From positions 282,245,501 through 282,309,500 of the forward strand of contig OX465599.1 in NCBI GenBank assembly GCA_950022295.1: DNA of 64,000 nucleotides, in the 5' to 3' direction. Positions within the stretch are counted from its first letter, which is position 1; the number at the start of each line of letters is the position of its first letter. Below the pieces are notes generated by a model. The model was not told the DNA's origin. It saw only the letters and a list, made by a program, of their open reading frames with translations, and made no database searches. This document shows, one piece after another, positions 33,080 through 46,000 of the stretch. A program made the translations under genes and the position numbers. The stretch comes from Bromus sterilis (lineage: Eukaryota > Streptophyta > Magnoliopsida > Poales > Poaceae).

Positions 33080-36000
33080 TGTAAGGCCCGATATGCGGTA
33101 CTGTTCCAGATCTAGGTGTTTCCACCAAGACCCGGGGACGAAGCACATATCGGTCCCACCGCGACATATGACAAAGCCATATGCCCCGGATTTCCAACAT
33201 TACAGATACAAGGATACAACATCTCATACAATTGGCATACAACTGCCTTAATACAATATAGCAGCGGAAGATATATGTCTGAGTACAGACTACAAGCAAA
33301 TTCCTAGTGGCAAATAGAAAAACACCAATCCCATAACCACACGGGTCCAGGCCCTCCGTCGGGATCCGCCTAACTAGTCGTCGTCGAGTCTCCACGTGAA
33401 ACGTCGATCACCATACCTGTTGTCGATCAAGAACCCTGAAAAGAGTTTGGGGGTAGTATCATGAGTACAGAGGTACTCAGCATCCAACTGTAGTGGTCAT
33501 CTGACCCAGCAAGGACTTCATCACTCGTCATTCTAGGACAACTAGTATTTTACGGTAAGGATGAGGTAAGTGGTGAGGTTGCTGCCGCACTAGCATTTAT
33601 GAAGTGGCTAACGATCTAGAGAGTAAGGTAAGAAGTCAAGCATTCGATGAGGAATCGCCTCCAACAAGTCTTGCTATCAACTACTTACGCAAACATAACA
33701 CCTATCCTATCCTTGTCCTCCTCTTCGCATCCCGACGAAGAAGAAGAAGTCAAGGCACACACACGTTGATCAAGTTATATTAAGATTATCTCAGTTGTTG
33801 TTGTCTATGAACAGGACGTAGGTCTCAAGTCGTCCATAACCGTGGACACGGCTTCTCGAAAAGATTTAACCCTGCAGGGTTGTACCAACTGCCCATTACG
33901 AGGCTCCGCACGCACGTCCATCACTCTCAGTTTCTACCCATCGAGGCAACCATTTTATGATTTAGTTCCAAGAGATCCGAAATGACAGGTCCCTCTAGCT
34001 AACAACGAACAAATCCGGGTAGCCCCCGGTGAGTCGACATCCATCTCAGGAGCCGGCCGCTCTCTCGATCTGGTCTCTACCGTCTGTCTCGGGTTTGGAT
34101 AGCCGGTTAATCACACATGGGAAACCGGGTCCTCAGCCGGACAAAGTGGGCCAGCAAGGGAACTATGTCCTCACTGGTCCGGGTTATTTTAAATAATATC
34201 TGCCAGGAGCTACCCGACAGACAGACACACGGTTTTCAAATGGTAAATCAGCTTGGGCCACCACTAGAAATGTTTGAAGCTAGGTAGGTAAGAAAAGGGG
34301 ACCCCATAAAATCCCACACGCGGTTAGGCACGCTCAGTCTTAAAACCAATACCCGGAACTCGGATCCTAGGTGACTCGAATGGAACAAAGCGTCAGGGCG
34401 GGATAGCCTAGACCTTCCATCCTTCGTCGAATATAGTCAACATTATAATAATCATATCATCAACAAAAATATAATAATAAGGTGATATCCCAAACCCAGG
34501 AGTAACAGAGTAACATCGTAGCATCCTAAGCATGCAGACTAAGCAGGGGCTGAGCAACGAGCAATAGTAACATAGAAGTACAAGGTTTGCTGGGAAGGGA
34601 CATGGCTGTATCGGTTTGAAAGAGGCTGTAAACATGTGGTAGGATCAAACATCGAACCTAACCTAGACTAGCATGCAAACCGCTGGTTGAAATAGAATGG
34701 ATCATAAGTAATGTATAGTCCTTGCCTGTTGATAAGTCGGATTCCGAAGGTGTAGTTGATCACAAGCTCGCATCGTCTCCGAGAGGTACCCGCGGGAGCA
34801 CACAAGACGATAAACATTGGAAAGCAATCAACGGTGCACCACTATTACTACGGAGCAATACAAGAACAAAGAGACAACACAAGGCACGGCAACGCGATAC
34901 GGATCTATCGTCGAGAACGGTTACTAACGATTTAAGTGGAGTACTCGTCACACACGACGAATACCGCACGTTTACGGTGGTTCAAGTTTCTTAGCTACAG
35001 GTGACCAAACAACGGTTATTAACATGGCAACTCAAGCAAGCATGACATAGCACACAAACAAGGCAAGAGGTGAAGCATAATTAAACTACCTGGGCTAGTC
35101 AAATTAAGTGGGGTGAAATCCTAGACATGCAAACTATTGCGGACCCCACAATAAAAATAGAATTTGGTACTGTTTTTCCCTAAACAATATTTTATTATTT
35201 TTATTAGCAAGCAAGAACAGCATAAACACAATCTACATGCAATTCTAGTCAAGTTACATATAAAGAACATTTTAATATGAGCAACGGATAAAAAGTTATA
35301 GCAGTTACAGTTTACAGTGGCAAGCAGTGTAATTAGCAGTCAAACAGCATGTAAACAAAGTCAAACATGGCAACAAACAACATTTTAATAATATACGCGC
35401 AAAACGGAGCAACTTTCATGTAGAAAGCGTCTCCATCGGAGCTACCCGTGAAAAGTTATAAGCAACACAATAAAAACAATTAACAGATAAATAAAAAGCC
35501 TGGAAAAAGAAAAAAAATATGCACTGGGCCGAATCTAGTCCTATTTGGGCCCAACAGAGAAACAAAAACAGATCTAAATACTAAAAAAAGAAAAAGGGGG
35601 CAGCCTCACCTTGGGCCTGGCCCAAGTGGCTGGGCTTGGCTCGGCTGGGCAGGCCGCAGTGGGCGCGCCGGCCCACCACGAGCGGCTGCACGGTTCGTGC
35701 CCGATCCGCCTGGATCGGGGCTTCGGGAGGCGGCGGCCGGTGGCGCTGGCCGGCGGGCGACGAAGGCGAGGCGGGGCTGCACAGGGGGGACGACGAGGGC
35801 GCGGCAGGGCGGATCCAGAGGAGGCCATGTCGGCGCGGCGACGGAGGACCCCAGGCGGCGGCGGCCCCGGCGAGCTGCGGCTCGGGCGGCGAACTCCGGG
35901 CCGGCCTCCATGGCGGCCGCGGCTGCTTCCTCCGGTGGCGGCCTGCGCAGAGGAGAAGGTGGGTGAGGCGAGGGGAGGAGGAGATGGAGGAAAAGGAGAA

Positions 36001-36744
36001 GGGAGAGGAGAAGGGTGGCTGGCGGCTGGCTGCTTCGGTGGCCGGCGGCGGCTGGCTACGCCCACGGGCGCGGGAGGCGGCTTGGTGGAGGAGAGAGGAG
36101 AGGTGGGCTGCTGGGAGCTCCCTAGGCCGTCGGATCGCGAGATCTGACGGTCCAGGATGGATTGGGCGAAATCCAGATCTGAAATTTAGGGTTTGGACGA
36201 AAATTGGGGTGTTTTTCCAGATCTCGGGGGGCTAGTGGCTTAGGGAAACCCTAAGTGGGGTGGTGGTATTTATATAGCCCCGGTGGCTGGCAGTTTGCAA
36301 AAACATCTCCGGTTTTTCTCTCGCGCGCGCGGTGCTCACGTTTCTGACCGCCGGGGGTCCGCAGTACCTCCGATTCGGGTAAAACTTCGATCTGCGCGAT
36401 CAGTGCGTCGAGCCGGAGGCGTTCACCTCGTGCTGGAACCGTTCCAAAAACACTTTCTGGCGTGCTATAAAATATCCCGTTTAATTATTAAACGGGGTTT
36501 TTCGTTCTGTTGGCTGCGGCTGGTCTCGTGCGATTTTCGCGACGGTGATCGGGCGAAACCCGGTGTCGCAAAGGTCGAGTGTCAGGGTGGCAAGGGTCGG
36601 TCTCCGTCCGATACGAGATAAGAGGGGGGAAAAATAATCGCCGATCGATAAATCGGGGATGCAAACACCGCAAACAAATCAGACAATCAAACAATTCACA
36701 CCGAAATTTTATTTTTTAATTTTTGTGAAAACCGGGCTGTTACA
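33080..36744 (-). repeat. 5' LTR of the long-LTR element (3,665 bp)
   Basis: Nearly identical to 28810-32481. The minus-strand TATATAA at 36270-36276 is only about 470 bp from the LTR start, so the transcribed U5/leader part would be about 3.2 kb, which is unusually long. Confidence 0.9.
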
Positions 36745-36749
36745 GTTTA

Positions 36750-37481
36750 TTGCTTTGGCCAAGTAGTAGGTAGTGACTCCAAGAGGGAGCGTTATGCATG
36801 ATTGTGGGTTTATGCCCCCTGATGACTAGCTTGAGTGACAGAAACATGAGTCTAGGGGATGTGATGTTTCCACAAGGGATAAAACAACGGTGCTTGTACT
36901 TGCGGGTGCAAGGATTGTTTACTTTACACAAAGTTCTTTAATGCAGTTGTCTTTTGCTTTGAGTTTACACTTCGGGTGGGATTCACAACTTAATACTAGC
37001 GAGATGTTCTGGATAGATATCTCAAGGTGGATGATTAGTAGGTAGATGCATATGTATTTCAGTCTACTTGTCTTGGCGTACCGCCCATGCTTTTGAGCCT
37101 CTTCCTTTCTTTATAGCATAGTTAGCATTGGTTTGCGCACATAATCCTGTCAATTGCCCAGCTGTAATTTGTTTACCTCGCATGGCTATTTTATCGTCTT
37201 TTGGGAGAGAGATATCACTAGTGAACATCCCGTGCATTTGATCCTTTGTAAACAACAAGGCCGGAGGGATTGACAACCTCTCTGAATTCGTTGGGAGAAA
37301 AGTTATCTGTTGTGTGTGCAGGTCCACGCCAACCGCCTAATTGCTGGCGCCGTTGTCACCTTCCTGTCGTTGTCGGAGTCCTACTGGAGACAAACCTTGG
37401 TATCTTCACCGAGGGAAATTTTTTGTTGTCTACATCTCAACCTTCCACTTTGGGTAACCAACGAGGGGCGAGAAGCCATTA
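36750..37481 (+). repeat. LTR of Athila-like element A, right piece
   Basis: Continues the LTR after the insertion (TTGCTTTGGCCAAG, as in LTR B near 39267) and ends near GAGAAGCCATTA, matching the end of LTR B. Confidence 0.8.
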
Positions 37482-37492
37482 AAGCTAATTTC

Positions 37493-37570
37493 TGGCATCA
37501 TTGCCGGGGACTCCGAAGCGCAGCAAAAGAGTGGTCCCGCCAACTGCCAAATTTCTGGCACCGTTGCCGG
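37493..37570 (+). other. Primer-binding site of element A, duplicated
   Basis: TTTCTGGCATCATTGCCGGGGACTC at 37490 and TTTCTGGCACCGTTGCCGGGGACTC about 60 bp later both match the Asp-tRNA type site (consensus TGGCGCCGTTGCCGGGGA) with changes. Confidence 0.7.
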
Positions 37571-37745
37571 GGACTCCACTCTACAAGATAGGGGAGTTGC
37601 ACACTATATTTTATCTTTGCTTTTTAGTCTTGTTAGTTTACCTTTCCAGTTTTTGCTTTTCCCTTTGTGTCTTATATGAAAAACCACAAAAATAGTTGCT
37701 ACCTTTTTCTTTTGTCTTGCTTTGCCTAGTGATGCTATCCTCGCC

Positions 37746-38393
37746 ATGGGTGCTGAACCACCCAAATATGGAAGGATGGACATGTTTCACTTGGATCGTC
37801 TTCGATCAATTTGTGCTCGCGCTAAAAACCCAACCGACTTGGTTGAGGGAAAATCATTGGATGAGCATGCTAATTATACGCGACACCGACTATCTCAGAA
37901 AGGGAAACACTTATGGGACCAAGTACAAACTTCTTATTGCTATGCTGAGTGTTTATGCCAAATTTATGATTTTACTTGCTGCTCTAATATAGATCGTAAA
38001 CACCTTCCTTTCCAATGTCAGTTTAATGACAATGAGATCCTATCTTCTTATGCAAAAGGTGTTTATGACTAGTTTGATGTTGAAAAGATTGAAGAGTTTG
38101 TTGCTTTTAAGGGTGCTTATGAGATTGCTTCTTTGATTGAAAAGTACTATGATACTATTCACAAGTCTGAAAACTTTGCAGTTCTTGCTTATTTCTTCGA
38201 GAATTATACTTCCAATGCTTATATTGAGAATTTTAAAAAGAGAATGCTTGATGCCCGAGAAGAGGCTAATGATTGCTATGAAGAGGAATCCTATGATTCC
38301 GAGGACTCACTTGATACATCCCTTTCTGATGATTTTGATACTTGCTTTTTTGATGGCCATGATGCCACTATAGATGACGCTTACAAAGATTAA
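37746..38393 (+). pseudogene. Element A leader ORF, one in-frame stop
   Basis: ATG at 37746 (MGAEPPKYGRMDMFHLDRLRS) opens 216 codons broken by TAG at 38070-38072; the same frame continues to TAA 38391-38393. The second half is acidic (YDSEDSLDTSLSDDFDTC). It sits just after the primer-binding site, where gag would be, but no capsid or zinc-knuckle motif is visible. I recognise it only as an ORF associated with this retrotransposon group. Element B begins 57 bp later. Confidence 0.55.
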
Positions 38394-38449
38394 CTTGCTA
38401 TAGTTCCTTACGTTAAGCATGAAATTGTTGTTATTGCACTGATGTCTAC

Positions 38450-40094
38450 TGATACGTCCCAAACGTATCTATAAGTTCTGCTTGCTCCATGCATGTTTTG
38501 TGTGACTTTGCCATGTTTTACTTGAACTTTCATACACTTTTGAACCTATTTGGACTAACCTACTAACTCAGTGCACCCAGCTGCCAGTTCCTGTTTTCTG
38601 CTGTTTTTGTATTTCAGGTTTTCCGGCCATTAAAAGTGCTCCAAAAAATCCGGAAAAATCAGATAAAAAATCAGCGACACGGAAGCTTCCGGAAACACCA
38701 AAGGAGGGAAGGGGGCCACCACAGGGACTCCAGAAGGGTCCCTGGCGCGACCCCACCCTAGGCCGCGCCAGGGAGCCTCCTGGCTGCCCTGTGGCCCCTC
38801 TCGGTGCCCCCCTTCGCCTATATTTACCCCCCGTGACGGAAACCCCTAAGATCGATCCCTTATTCGCGATCTCGCCTCTGTTCCGCCGCCGCCGCCGTTT
38901 CAAGATCGGGGCTTCCTGGAGAAGCTGCTCCGGCACCCTGCCGGGAGAAGCTACCCCCTCCGGGAGACCATCCATAGCCATGGACGCCTCCCGTTTGTAC
39001 CGTGAGTAGTTCCCCTTGGACCATGGGTCCGTGACCAATAGCTATGTGATCTATCTCTCCCTCTTTTGTGCTTCCACTTTCGAGTCCTCGTGAGCTGCCT
39101 CACATGATCGAGGCATCTATGTAATTTCTGCTGTTGCTATGTTGAGTTTGTTGGGATCCGATGGCTTATGAGACTATGTTCAGATTGTGATGAGTAATAT
39201 ATTTTGTTCTTCTCTTTTATATTTTGTTCTTTAGTAAATTCTTGCATGTTCCCCGTTGCGGTATTTGCTTTGGCCAAGTATTTTATTTGCAACTCCAAGA
39301 GAGAGCGTTATGCTCGATTGTGGGTTCAGCCCCTTGATGTCTAGCTTGAGTGACAGAAACATGAGACTAGGGGATGTGCTGTTGCCACCAGGGATAAAAC
39401 AACGGTGCTTGTACCTGCGGGTGCAAGGATTTTTTACTTTACGCAAAGTTCTTTTAATGCAGTTGTCTGTTGCTTTGAGTTTACACTTTGGGTGGGATTT
39501 ACAACTTAATATCAGCGAGATGTTGTGGATAGATATCTCAAGGTGGATGATTCGTAGTAGATGCAGATGGATTTCGGTCTACTTACCTTGGCATACTGCC
39601 CATTGCTTTTGAGCCCTTCCTTTCTTTGCAGCATAGTTAGCATTGCGGTGCCTTCATAATCCTGTCAATTGCCCAACTATGATTTGTTTACCTCGCTAGC
39701 ACTTTTATCGTATTTTGGTAGAGAGACATCACTAGTGAAAATCACGGGACCCCGGTCCATCTTCACATTATTGTTCACACTACCAATTTACTTTGAGTCT
39801 TTACTTTCAGTTACCACTATCATTATCTCTTGCGTTATTCCTTTGTAAACAGCATGGCCGGAGGAATTGACAACTCCTCTGTACTCGTTGGGAGCAAAGT
39901 TATTTGTATATGTGTGCAGGTCCAGGTGAAGTTAGCAATATCGTAAACGGCGCCTTGTTCACTTTACCACCTACTTGTATCTCCTGAGTCCTACTGGTCC
40001 GACAACCTTGGTATCTTCACTGAGGGAAACTTGCTGCTGCACTGCATCTAAAACCTTCCACTTGGGATAACCAACGAGGGGCGAGAAGCCATCA
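38450..40094 (+). repeat. 5' LTR of element B (1,645 bp)
   Basis: Starts TGATACGTCCCAAACG and ends GAGAAGCCATCA. It aligns along its whole length with the split LTR of element A but with many differences, so A and B are separate insertions of one family. Confidence 0.82.
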
Positions 40095-40104
40095 AGCAAA
40101 TTTC

Positions 40105-40122
40105 TGGCGCCGTTGTCGGGGA
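40105..40122 (+). other. Primer-binding site of element B (Asp-tRNA type)
   Basis: TGGCGCCGTTGTCGGGGA, complementary to the 3' end of plant tRNA-Asp with one mismatch. Confidence 0.85.
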
Positions 40123-40248
40123 CTCAAGTCTACAATATAGGGGAGTTGCACACTATCTTTTACCTTTGCTTTTTAGTCTTGTTAGTTTACCTTTCAGTTT
40201 TTTCTTTTGTGTCCTTAATCAAAAATACCAAAAATACCTGCTGCTAAT

Positions 40249-42205
40249 ATGGGTTCCAATGAAAACACTAAGTTGTGTGACTTCACTAGTCACAACAACA
40301 ATGACTTTATCTGCACTCCTATTGCTCCACCTGCCACTTCAGCACCTTCTTATGAGATTACACCTGCTGTGCTTAACCTTGTCGTGAAAGATCAATTCTC
40401 AGGAGCAGGAGAAGATGCTGCCTTGGACCTAAACAAATTTATCGAGCTCTGCGACATGCAGAAGTACAAGGAAGTGGATGGAGACATCGTCAAGCTGAAG
40501 ATTTTTCCTTTCTCTTGAGAGGAAGAGCCAAGGAGTGGCTACAATCTTTGCCCAAGAACAGTATCGATTCTTGGAGTAAATGCAAATATGCTTTTATAGG
40601 GAAGTACTATCCCCCTGCTAAAATTATTCAATTACGGAGTAACATTATGAATTTCAGGCAATTGGATAATGAGCACGTTGCCCAGGCTTGGGAACGTATG
40701 AAGACGCTTGTCAAGAACTGCCCCACACATGGACTGACTAACTGGATGGTTATCCAGACTTTTTATGCAGGCTTGAACTTCACCTCGCGGAACCTGTTAG
40801 ATTCGTCCGCGGGAGGAACTTTTATGTCAACCACGCTTGGTGCTGCCACAAAGCTACTAGATGAGATGTGCTGAACTACTCTCAGTGGCACACCGAAAGA
40901 TCTCCAACTGGTAAGAAGGTAAATTCTGTCGAGGAGATCTCCTCTTTAAATGAAAAGGTTGACCTTATCATGTCTCTACTTACCAAGCAACCTTCTATTG
41001 ATCCTCAAGATGTTCCTTTAAATTCTTTGGTTGCTCAGGAGCAAGTAGATGTCAATTTTGTCTTTAGAAACATCTTCAATAATAATGCTTATAGGAGTAA
41101 TTTTGGTAGCAACAATCCTAGGCCTTTCCCATCCAACAACTATGGGAACAACACTTATCCTACCACCAGAAACTCCACTTCAGAACTAGAGAGTATGCTT
41201 AGAGACTTTATCACAACCCAAAAGGCCTTCAACAAGAATGTGGAAGAAAAACTAGCTAAATTAGATAATCTTTGTTTGAAGGTAGACAACTTAGCCCTTG
41301 ATGTTGAGATGTTAAAAATTAGAACCTCTCCCCTTGAGGAGAGTAAGGTCACTCCTATTAATGCTATCCAGTTACAAATCAATGAAAATATTAGGATGAT
41401 GGCTAAACTTAAAGAGATATGGGCTAGAGAAAAGGAGGAAGAAGAGAGAATTAAGAGCCTTCCTACCTACCACACAGTAGCCACTATCCAAGTAGTTGAG
41501 GATGTTCAAACTGTTAGCACCCATCACACCCCTAGTCCCACTGGACCTATCAATGGTGATGCTACCACCTCAGCCTTAGAAGAGGAAAAATCTATGAACA
41601 TAGAGGCTAAACAAGTGAGCTTAAATAATATCACTACTTCCTTGGTAGATAGTAGTGATTTAGACTTTGACAACTGCACTTTACCAGAAGTTATTGGTTT
41701 CCTACACAAGATGTCTAGAGACCCCCACACTAGCACACTCAATCTTGCCTTCACAGAGCATATCACCAATGCTCTAATCAAAGTTAGGGAGGAGAAGCTT
41801 AGACTAGAAGCCTCCATACCTAGGAAGCTAGAATATGGTTGGGATCCTATGATAAAAATTAAATTGAATAACTTCTCTTGTTATGCTCTTTGTGATGTTG
41901 GAGCAAGTACCCTTGTTATGCCCAAAAGAATGTATGATATGCTTGAATTGAAACCTTTTGATCATTGTTCTTTTGGTGTTCGTCTTGTTGATTCTTCCGT
42001 AAAGAAACCTTTGGGGAAGATCGACGATGTTCTTATCATTGTCAATGACAATTATGTTCTCGTTGATTTCACTATTATGGACACTGAGTGTGAGCCCTCT
42101 TGTCCAATTATTTTGGGACGTCCTTTTCTTCGCACAGTTGGTGCTATCATTGACATGAAAGAGGGAACTATCAAATTCCAATTCCCTCTCAAAAAAGGGA
42201 TGTAA
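40249..42205 (+). pseudogene. Athila-like gag-protease, two frameshifts
   Basis: Three overlapping frames (40249-40518, 40515-40874, 40868-42205) make one gag-protease. Landmarks are GRAKEWLQSLP and NIMNFRQLDNEHVAQAWERMK (capsid), an Asn-rich stretch, then YALCDVGASTLVMP (41884-41925), the aspartic protease site with DVGAS, and IILGRPFLRTVGAIIDM. Shifts fall near 40505 and 40866. A coiled-coil-rich segment lies between capsid and protease. The frame ends TAA before pol would start. Confidence 0.82.
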
Positions 42206-43033
42206 CATTTCCCTAGGTAAAAGATTAAGTTACCTTTTGAGTCCGTCACACGGGCTAGTTATTCTCTTGAAAAGACTTGATCTTCTGCTTTAAGCCTAGC
42301 TAATGGCTCTAAAGAAGCGCTTTCGGGAGGCAGCCCGCAATGAATTTAGGTTTTTCTTTTTGCTTTTGTTCTGTTCTTAGTGGTCTTGATGATTCTTACT
42401 ACTGTAGCAACATCATTGTATCTTTACTTTTCAAGCTTTGTGCCAAGTTTAGCCTCATACGGCAAGGGAAGTAAAAGTTGTGACATGTTGTCCAGAAAAC
42501 AGATTCTGTCCTCGTGACTAGAAAAATTACACAAAAATCCCAGTTCATCTTTTTGAGCTGAAATGTTTACACAGCGTGCTCTATACAATTACAAAACTTC
42601 CGTATGTTCTAAGTTTTTTGATTTGAGTTGCAGAAGTACCCCTAAAAAATTCGTTTCTATCTGCTGTTCTGTTTTTCACAGATTCTGCCACGTTTTGTCT
42701 CTCTTTATTTTGCAAACCTTAAGCTTGCTTTTTCTTTGCAAAAACTTTTTGGCAATCTTGGGAAACAGTAGATCTTCCTGGAAATCTTTATTTGCAGTAG
42801 AGGAAAAATTATTTTATTGGGGTACTAACCTCTCTAATCAGTCTACAATGAGTTATGTATGAAGGGAGTTTTCAAGTGTGCGATGGAAGATGATGAAAGA
42901 AGATTCGGGAGTGTCAAGCGCTCAAGATTGGGGATGCCCCCATGCATCCCCAACTAATATTCAAGGAGACTCAACCGTCTAAGCTTGGGGATGCCCCCGT
43001 GCATCCCCTTCTCCATCAACAATCATCAGTTTG
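42206..43033 (+). other. 3' non-coding part of element B
   Basis: Contains GGGAGGCAGCCCGCAATG, a T-rich stretch and, near the end, two copies of CTTGGGGATGCCCCC. These phrases are typical of the tract before the 3' LTR in this group. Element C enters at 43034. Confidence 0.6.
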
Positions 43034-46000
43034 TGTCAGAACCCTCTGTTAGGTAATGTCCCAGGATCAAAGTCACCTTGCATCATGTTAAAATTTTCAA
43101 AAGAAATCAATTGAAATCAAATTCAAATGCAAATGGGGGAAGGAACCCCCCCAGATGAATTAATTCAAAAGTCCAGAAATAAATCTTCTCCAAAAATTCA
43201 TGTTTGAATTTTGAAAAGTCTTATAAATGAGTGTGATCACATATCAAGTGATGTGGGACCCACCCCATGCTCATGGATTTTTCAAATATTCAAACAAGAC
43301 CTTGGATTAATTCAAAAACCCCTATTTGATTTAAAGTTCAAATAATTTGAAATTGAAAAATGTTCAAACTTCACAAGTGGCTAGCCTAGTATATTGTGAA
43401 GCCACATGAAAAGTTTCAGCATTTAATAAAATGCCTAGCTATTTATTTAGCACAACAAAACAAAAAGGCAGAAAAGAAAACAGAAAGGAAAAAGGAAAAG
43501 AGGCTCACCTGGTTTCGGCCCAACTCATCCCCCAGCCTGGCCCAGCCCAGCCCACAGGGGCACATGCGTCTTCAACCCCGGCCAGGCAGGCACCCAGGTT
43601 GCCGGCGAGCGCCGTGGGCGCGCCAGGCAGATTCCTGCCTGCCCAGGGCTTATCCCTTCGCCTGGAGACGTCTGGGAGACGTCCCTATCCATTCCTCCCC
43701 CTCCAGCGCAACTTTCCCCTCCTCCCGTGCCGTGTTCGTCGTCGACAGGAGAGATCGCCGGAGCACCGAAGCGCCCCCGCGTGGCCATCGACGTCGAGGA
43801 GCCCAGCCAAGATGTCTCCCGTGCTAGCTGTCATCGGCTTCGTCGACTAGCAGAAGGAGGCGCCTCAATTTGGACCAGACACGACGCGGGGTTCATCGGA
43901 TCGCCGCCGGAACCGCGAGCTCGCCGTCTTTGATTCGCCGCCGTTGAAACCTCCCCGCCACTCCCGTTTGCCTCTTCGTGCTCCCTGAGTACTGGTGAGT
44001 GTTTCCCCTCAAGCCGCGGCTTCCTTCCCCTCCTCTAGCTCGATCTGCCATGGACGCCGGAGTACAGAGCCGCCGTGCTCGTCGTCGACGAGCCTACGCT
44101 ATGCAATCGACCCCGCCACCTTGTCTGTTGTCACCGCCGTGCTCCTCTGTTTCAAACGCGCCTAACCCCGCTCCTTTTAGTGCCCCGTAGCCGAATCCAC
44201 CTCGCAACCTGGTGGAAGCAGCGTTCGATTTGGACCACGGAAACGCCGTCCCCGCGGACACCGCCGCGTCTGGACGTCGCCGGCGACTAGCCGCCGGTGA
44301 GGTGACGTGGCCCGCGTCTGATTAGCACTAATCACCCTGCTAACTACCCCCTGGGCCACTTACATGTGCGCCCAGGCTGCTAATTAACCCCTGGTTAGTT
44401 TAAACTAACCGGGTTTACTAACCCAGCCATTGACCAAGTGGCCCCACACGTCAGAACCCCCCTGACGCCAGCATGACATCAAAGTGACGCAGTAAATCGA
44501 ATAATTGATTTATTTAAATCCAGAAAATCCAGAAAAAGGCTTAAACTTTGGAAATTTATAGAAAATTCATATCAACTCCAAATTTAACATATAATATATG
44601 AAAAATGATCAGGAGAAAATAATCTATCCAAATATACAAATTTCAACTATGTTTGAGTTGAATTTAAAATGGGACCAGTAGCATTTTCTATTTGGTTTAA
44701 TTGGAATTTAATCAAATTAAATTCAAATGCTTTTGCAATTTGAACCTTAGCAACATACCCCAATTCACTTCAACATCAGAGGCATATCATACACATGTCA
44801 AAATGAATTACTTTGATCAAGCAATAGCATTTTTAACTTGGATAAGTTGAATTCAAATTGGAGTTTGAATTTGCAAATTCATTTGCAATATACTCCATTT
44901 AAATGGAATTGCCTCACATATCAGAAGCATATACATCAAGTTTCAACCTTCAACCATGTGATTGTGCATTATATTTATATTGCTTCCTTGTTTGTTGTTT
45001 GTCGAGTAGAAGTGGAACCGGAACAGGAGGCTGCCCCCTTCGTTGAAGACCCCGTTACCGAACCTCGTCAGCAAGGCAAGCAAACCCCATTGATCATGTC
45101 GATAAAATCCCACTTCCCTCTCATGTCTCGCTTATGCATTGTATAGGATGATTACCATGCTATGTTTCTACCGCATAGATGAACCCATTCCTTTGCATGA
45201 CCTATCATTTGTCAAAGTAGTAAGCAAACCACAATCCTAGCAAATGTAGGAGTTGAATTATATCATGTGACCCCTGCAACTGTTACTGCTTATTGCATGC
45301 TTAGAGTGATACAATGTTGTTACTGTTATGTGAGTCGGGATGGTAGTGATCATGTTGATGTTGGTGGAAATGTGTTGGTGAATCTACCCTAATACAAGGT
45401 GAACGATGAGAGGTTGTGTAGGAGTACACAGTGGGTTGTCTCGTTGAACACCGCCCTAAGTCCGAGTTCTTGTGTGGTGATCCAAGATGAAGAGTACAAC
45501 CACACATTGGGCTCACTAACCCCTCTCAACCTATTAACTCATCCCTTTCGATGTCCAGATGTCGCAATAGTTCGGAGTTCTGGTAGGTTTGTGGCCTGGC
45601 TGCTAAGTGAGAGAACGGCTCAACCGAGACCGGCTTATGCACCACGCACACATCATCTGGGTCCACTTCGGTAAACCGGTCGGGTTCACGATAGTGGTAG
45701 CCAAGCCAGGTAGGCGGCTTTCTTGGACTATATCGGCTATGAGGTAACAGTTGTGGTGAGCATCCTCGCTGACACCCCTTGAATGGTGTCCAGATCAAAG
45801 GAGGTAACTGATGATCATGTGTGTGTAGCAGTACACCCCTGCAGGGTTAAAAAAACTATTTGAATAGCCGCGTCCGCGGTTAAGGACTGCTTGGAAAGCT
45901 TAGCTTGATTATTAGACAACTTGAACAAGATACTTATAAAACTTGCCAAGATAAGCGTGAGTGCTATGGCGTGCTTTCTCGTGGGAAGTCGAGGAAGGCA

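Larger units (their letters stand above)
28810..36744 (-). mobile_element. Long-LTR, near-empty retrotransposon (7.9 kb)
   Basis: Two LTRs of 3,672 and 3,665 bp surround only 598 bp. A 5-bp target duplication GTTTA flanks it (28805-28809, 36745-36749), so it arrived as one unit. The primer-binding site at 33064-33076 is in reverse orientation, so the element points to the minus strand. No gag or pol is recognisable; it must depend on proteins from elsewhere. Large-LTR non-autonomous elements of grass genomes (LARD or Sukkula-like) are the closest known class, but here most of the length is LTR. Confidence 0.9.
38450..43033 (+). mobile_element. Athila-like element B, gag-protease only, 3' end outside
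   Basis: LTR 38450-40094, Asp-tRNA type primer site, a gag-protease region to 42205 and an 828-bp 3' non-coding part, then interruption by element C at 43034. Reverse transcriptase, RNase H and integrase are absent, so it is non-autonomous or internally deleted. Its 3' LTR would lie right of the window. Confidence 0.8.

Noticed and set aside
38450..40094. LTR B as the 3' LTR of element A
   Set aside because: No polypurine tract precedes it, it is followed by its own primer site and gag, and the CCCTA before LTR A is not found after it.
43396..44360. Overlapping ORFs in the LTR of element C
   Set aside because: GC-rich low-complexity translations on both strands without a recognisable domain.
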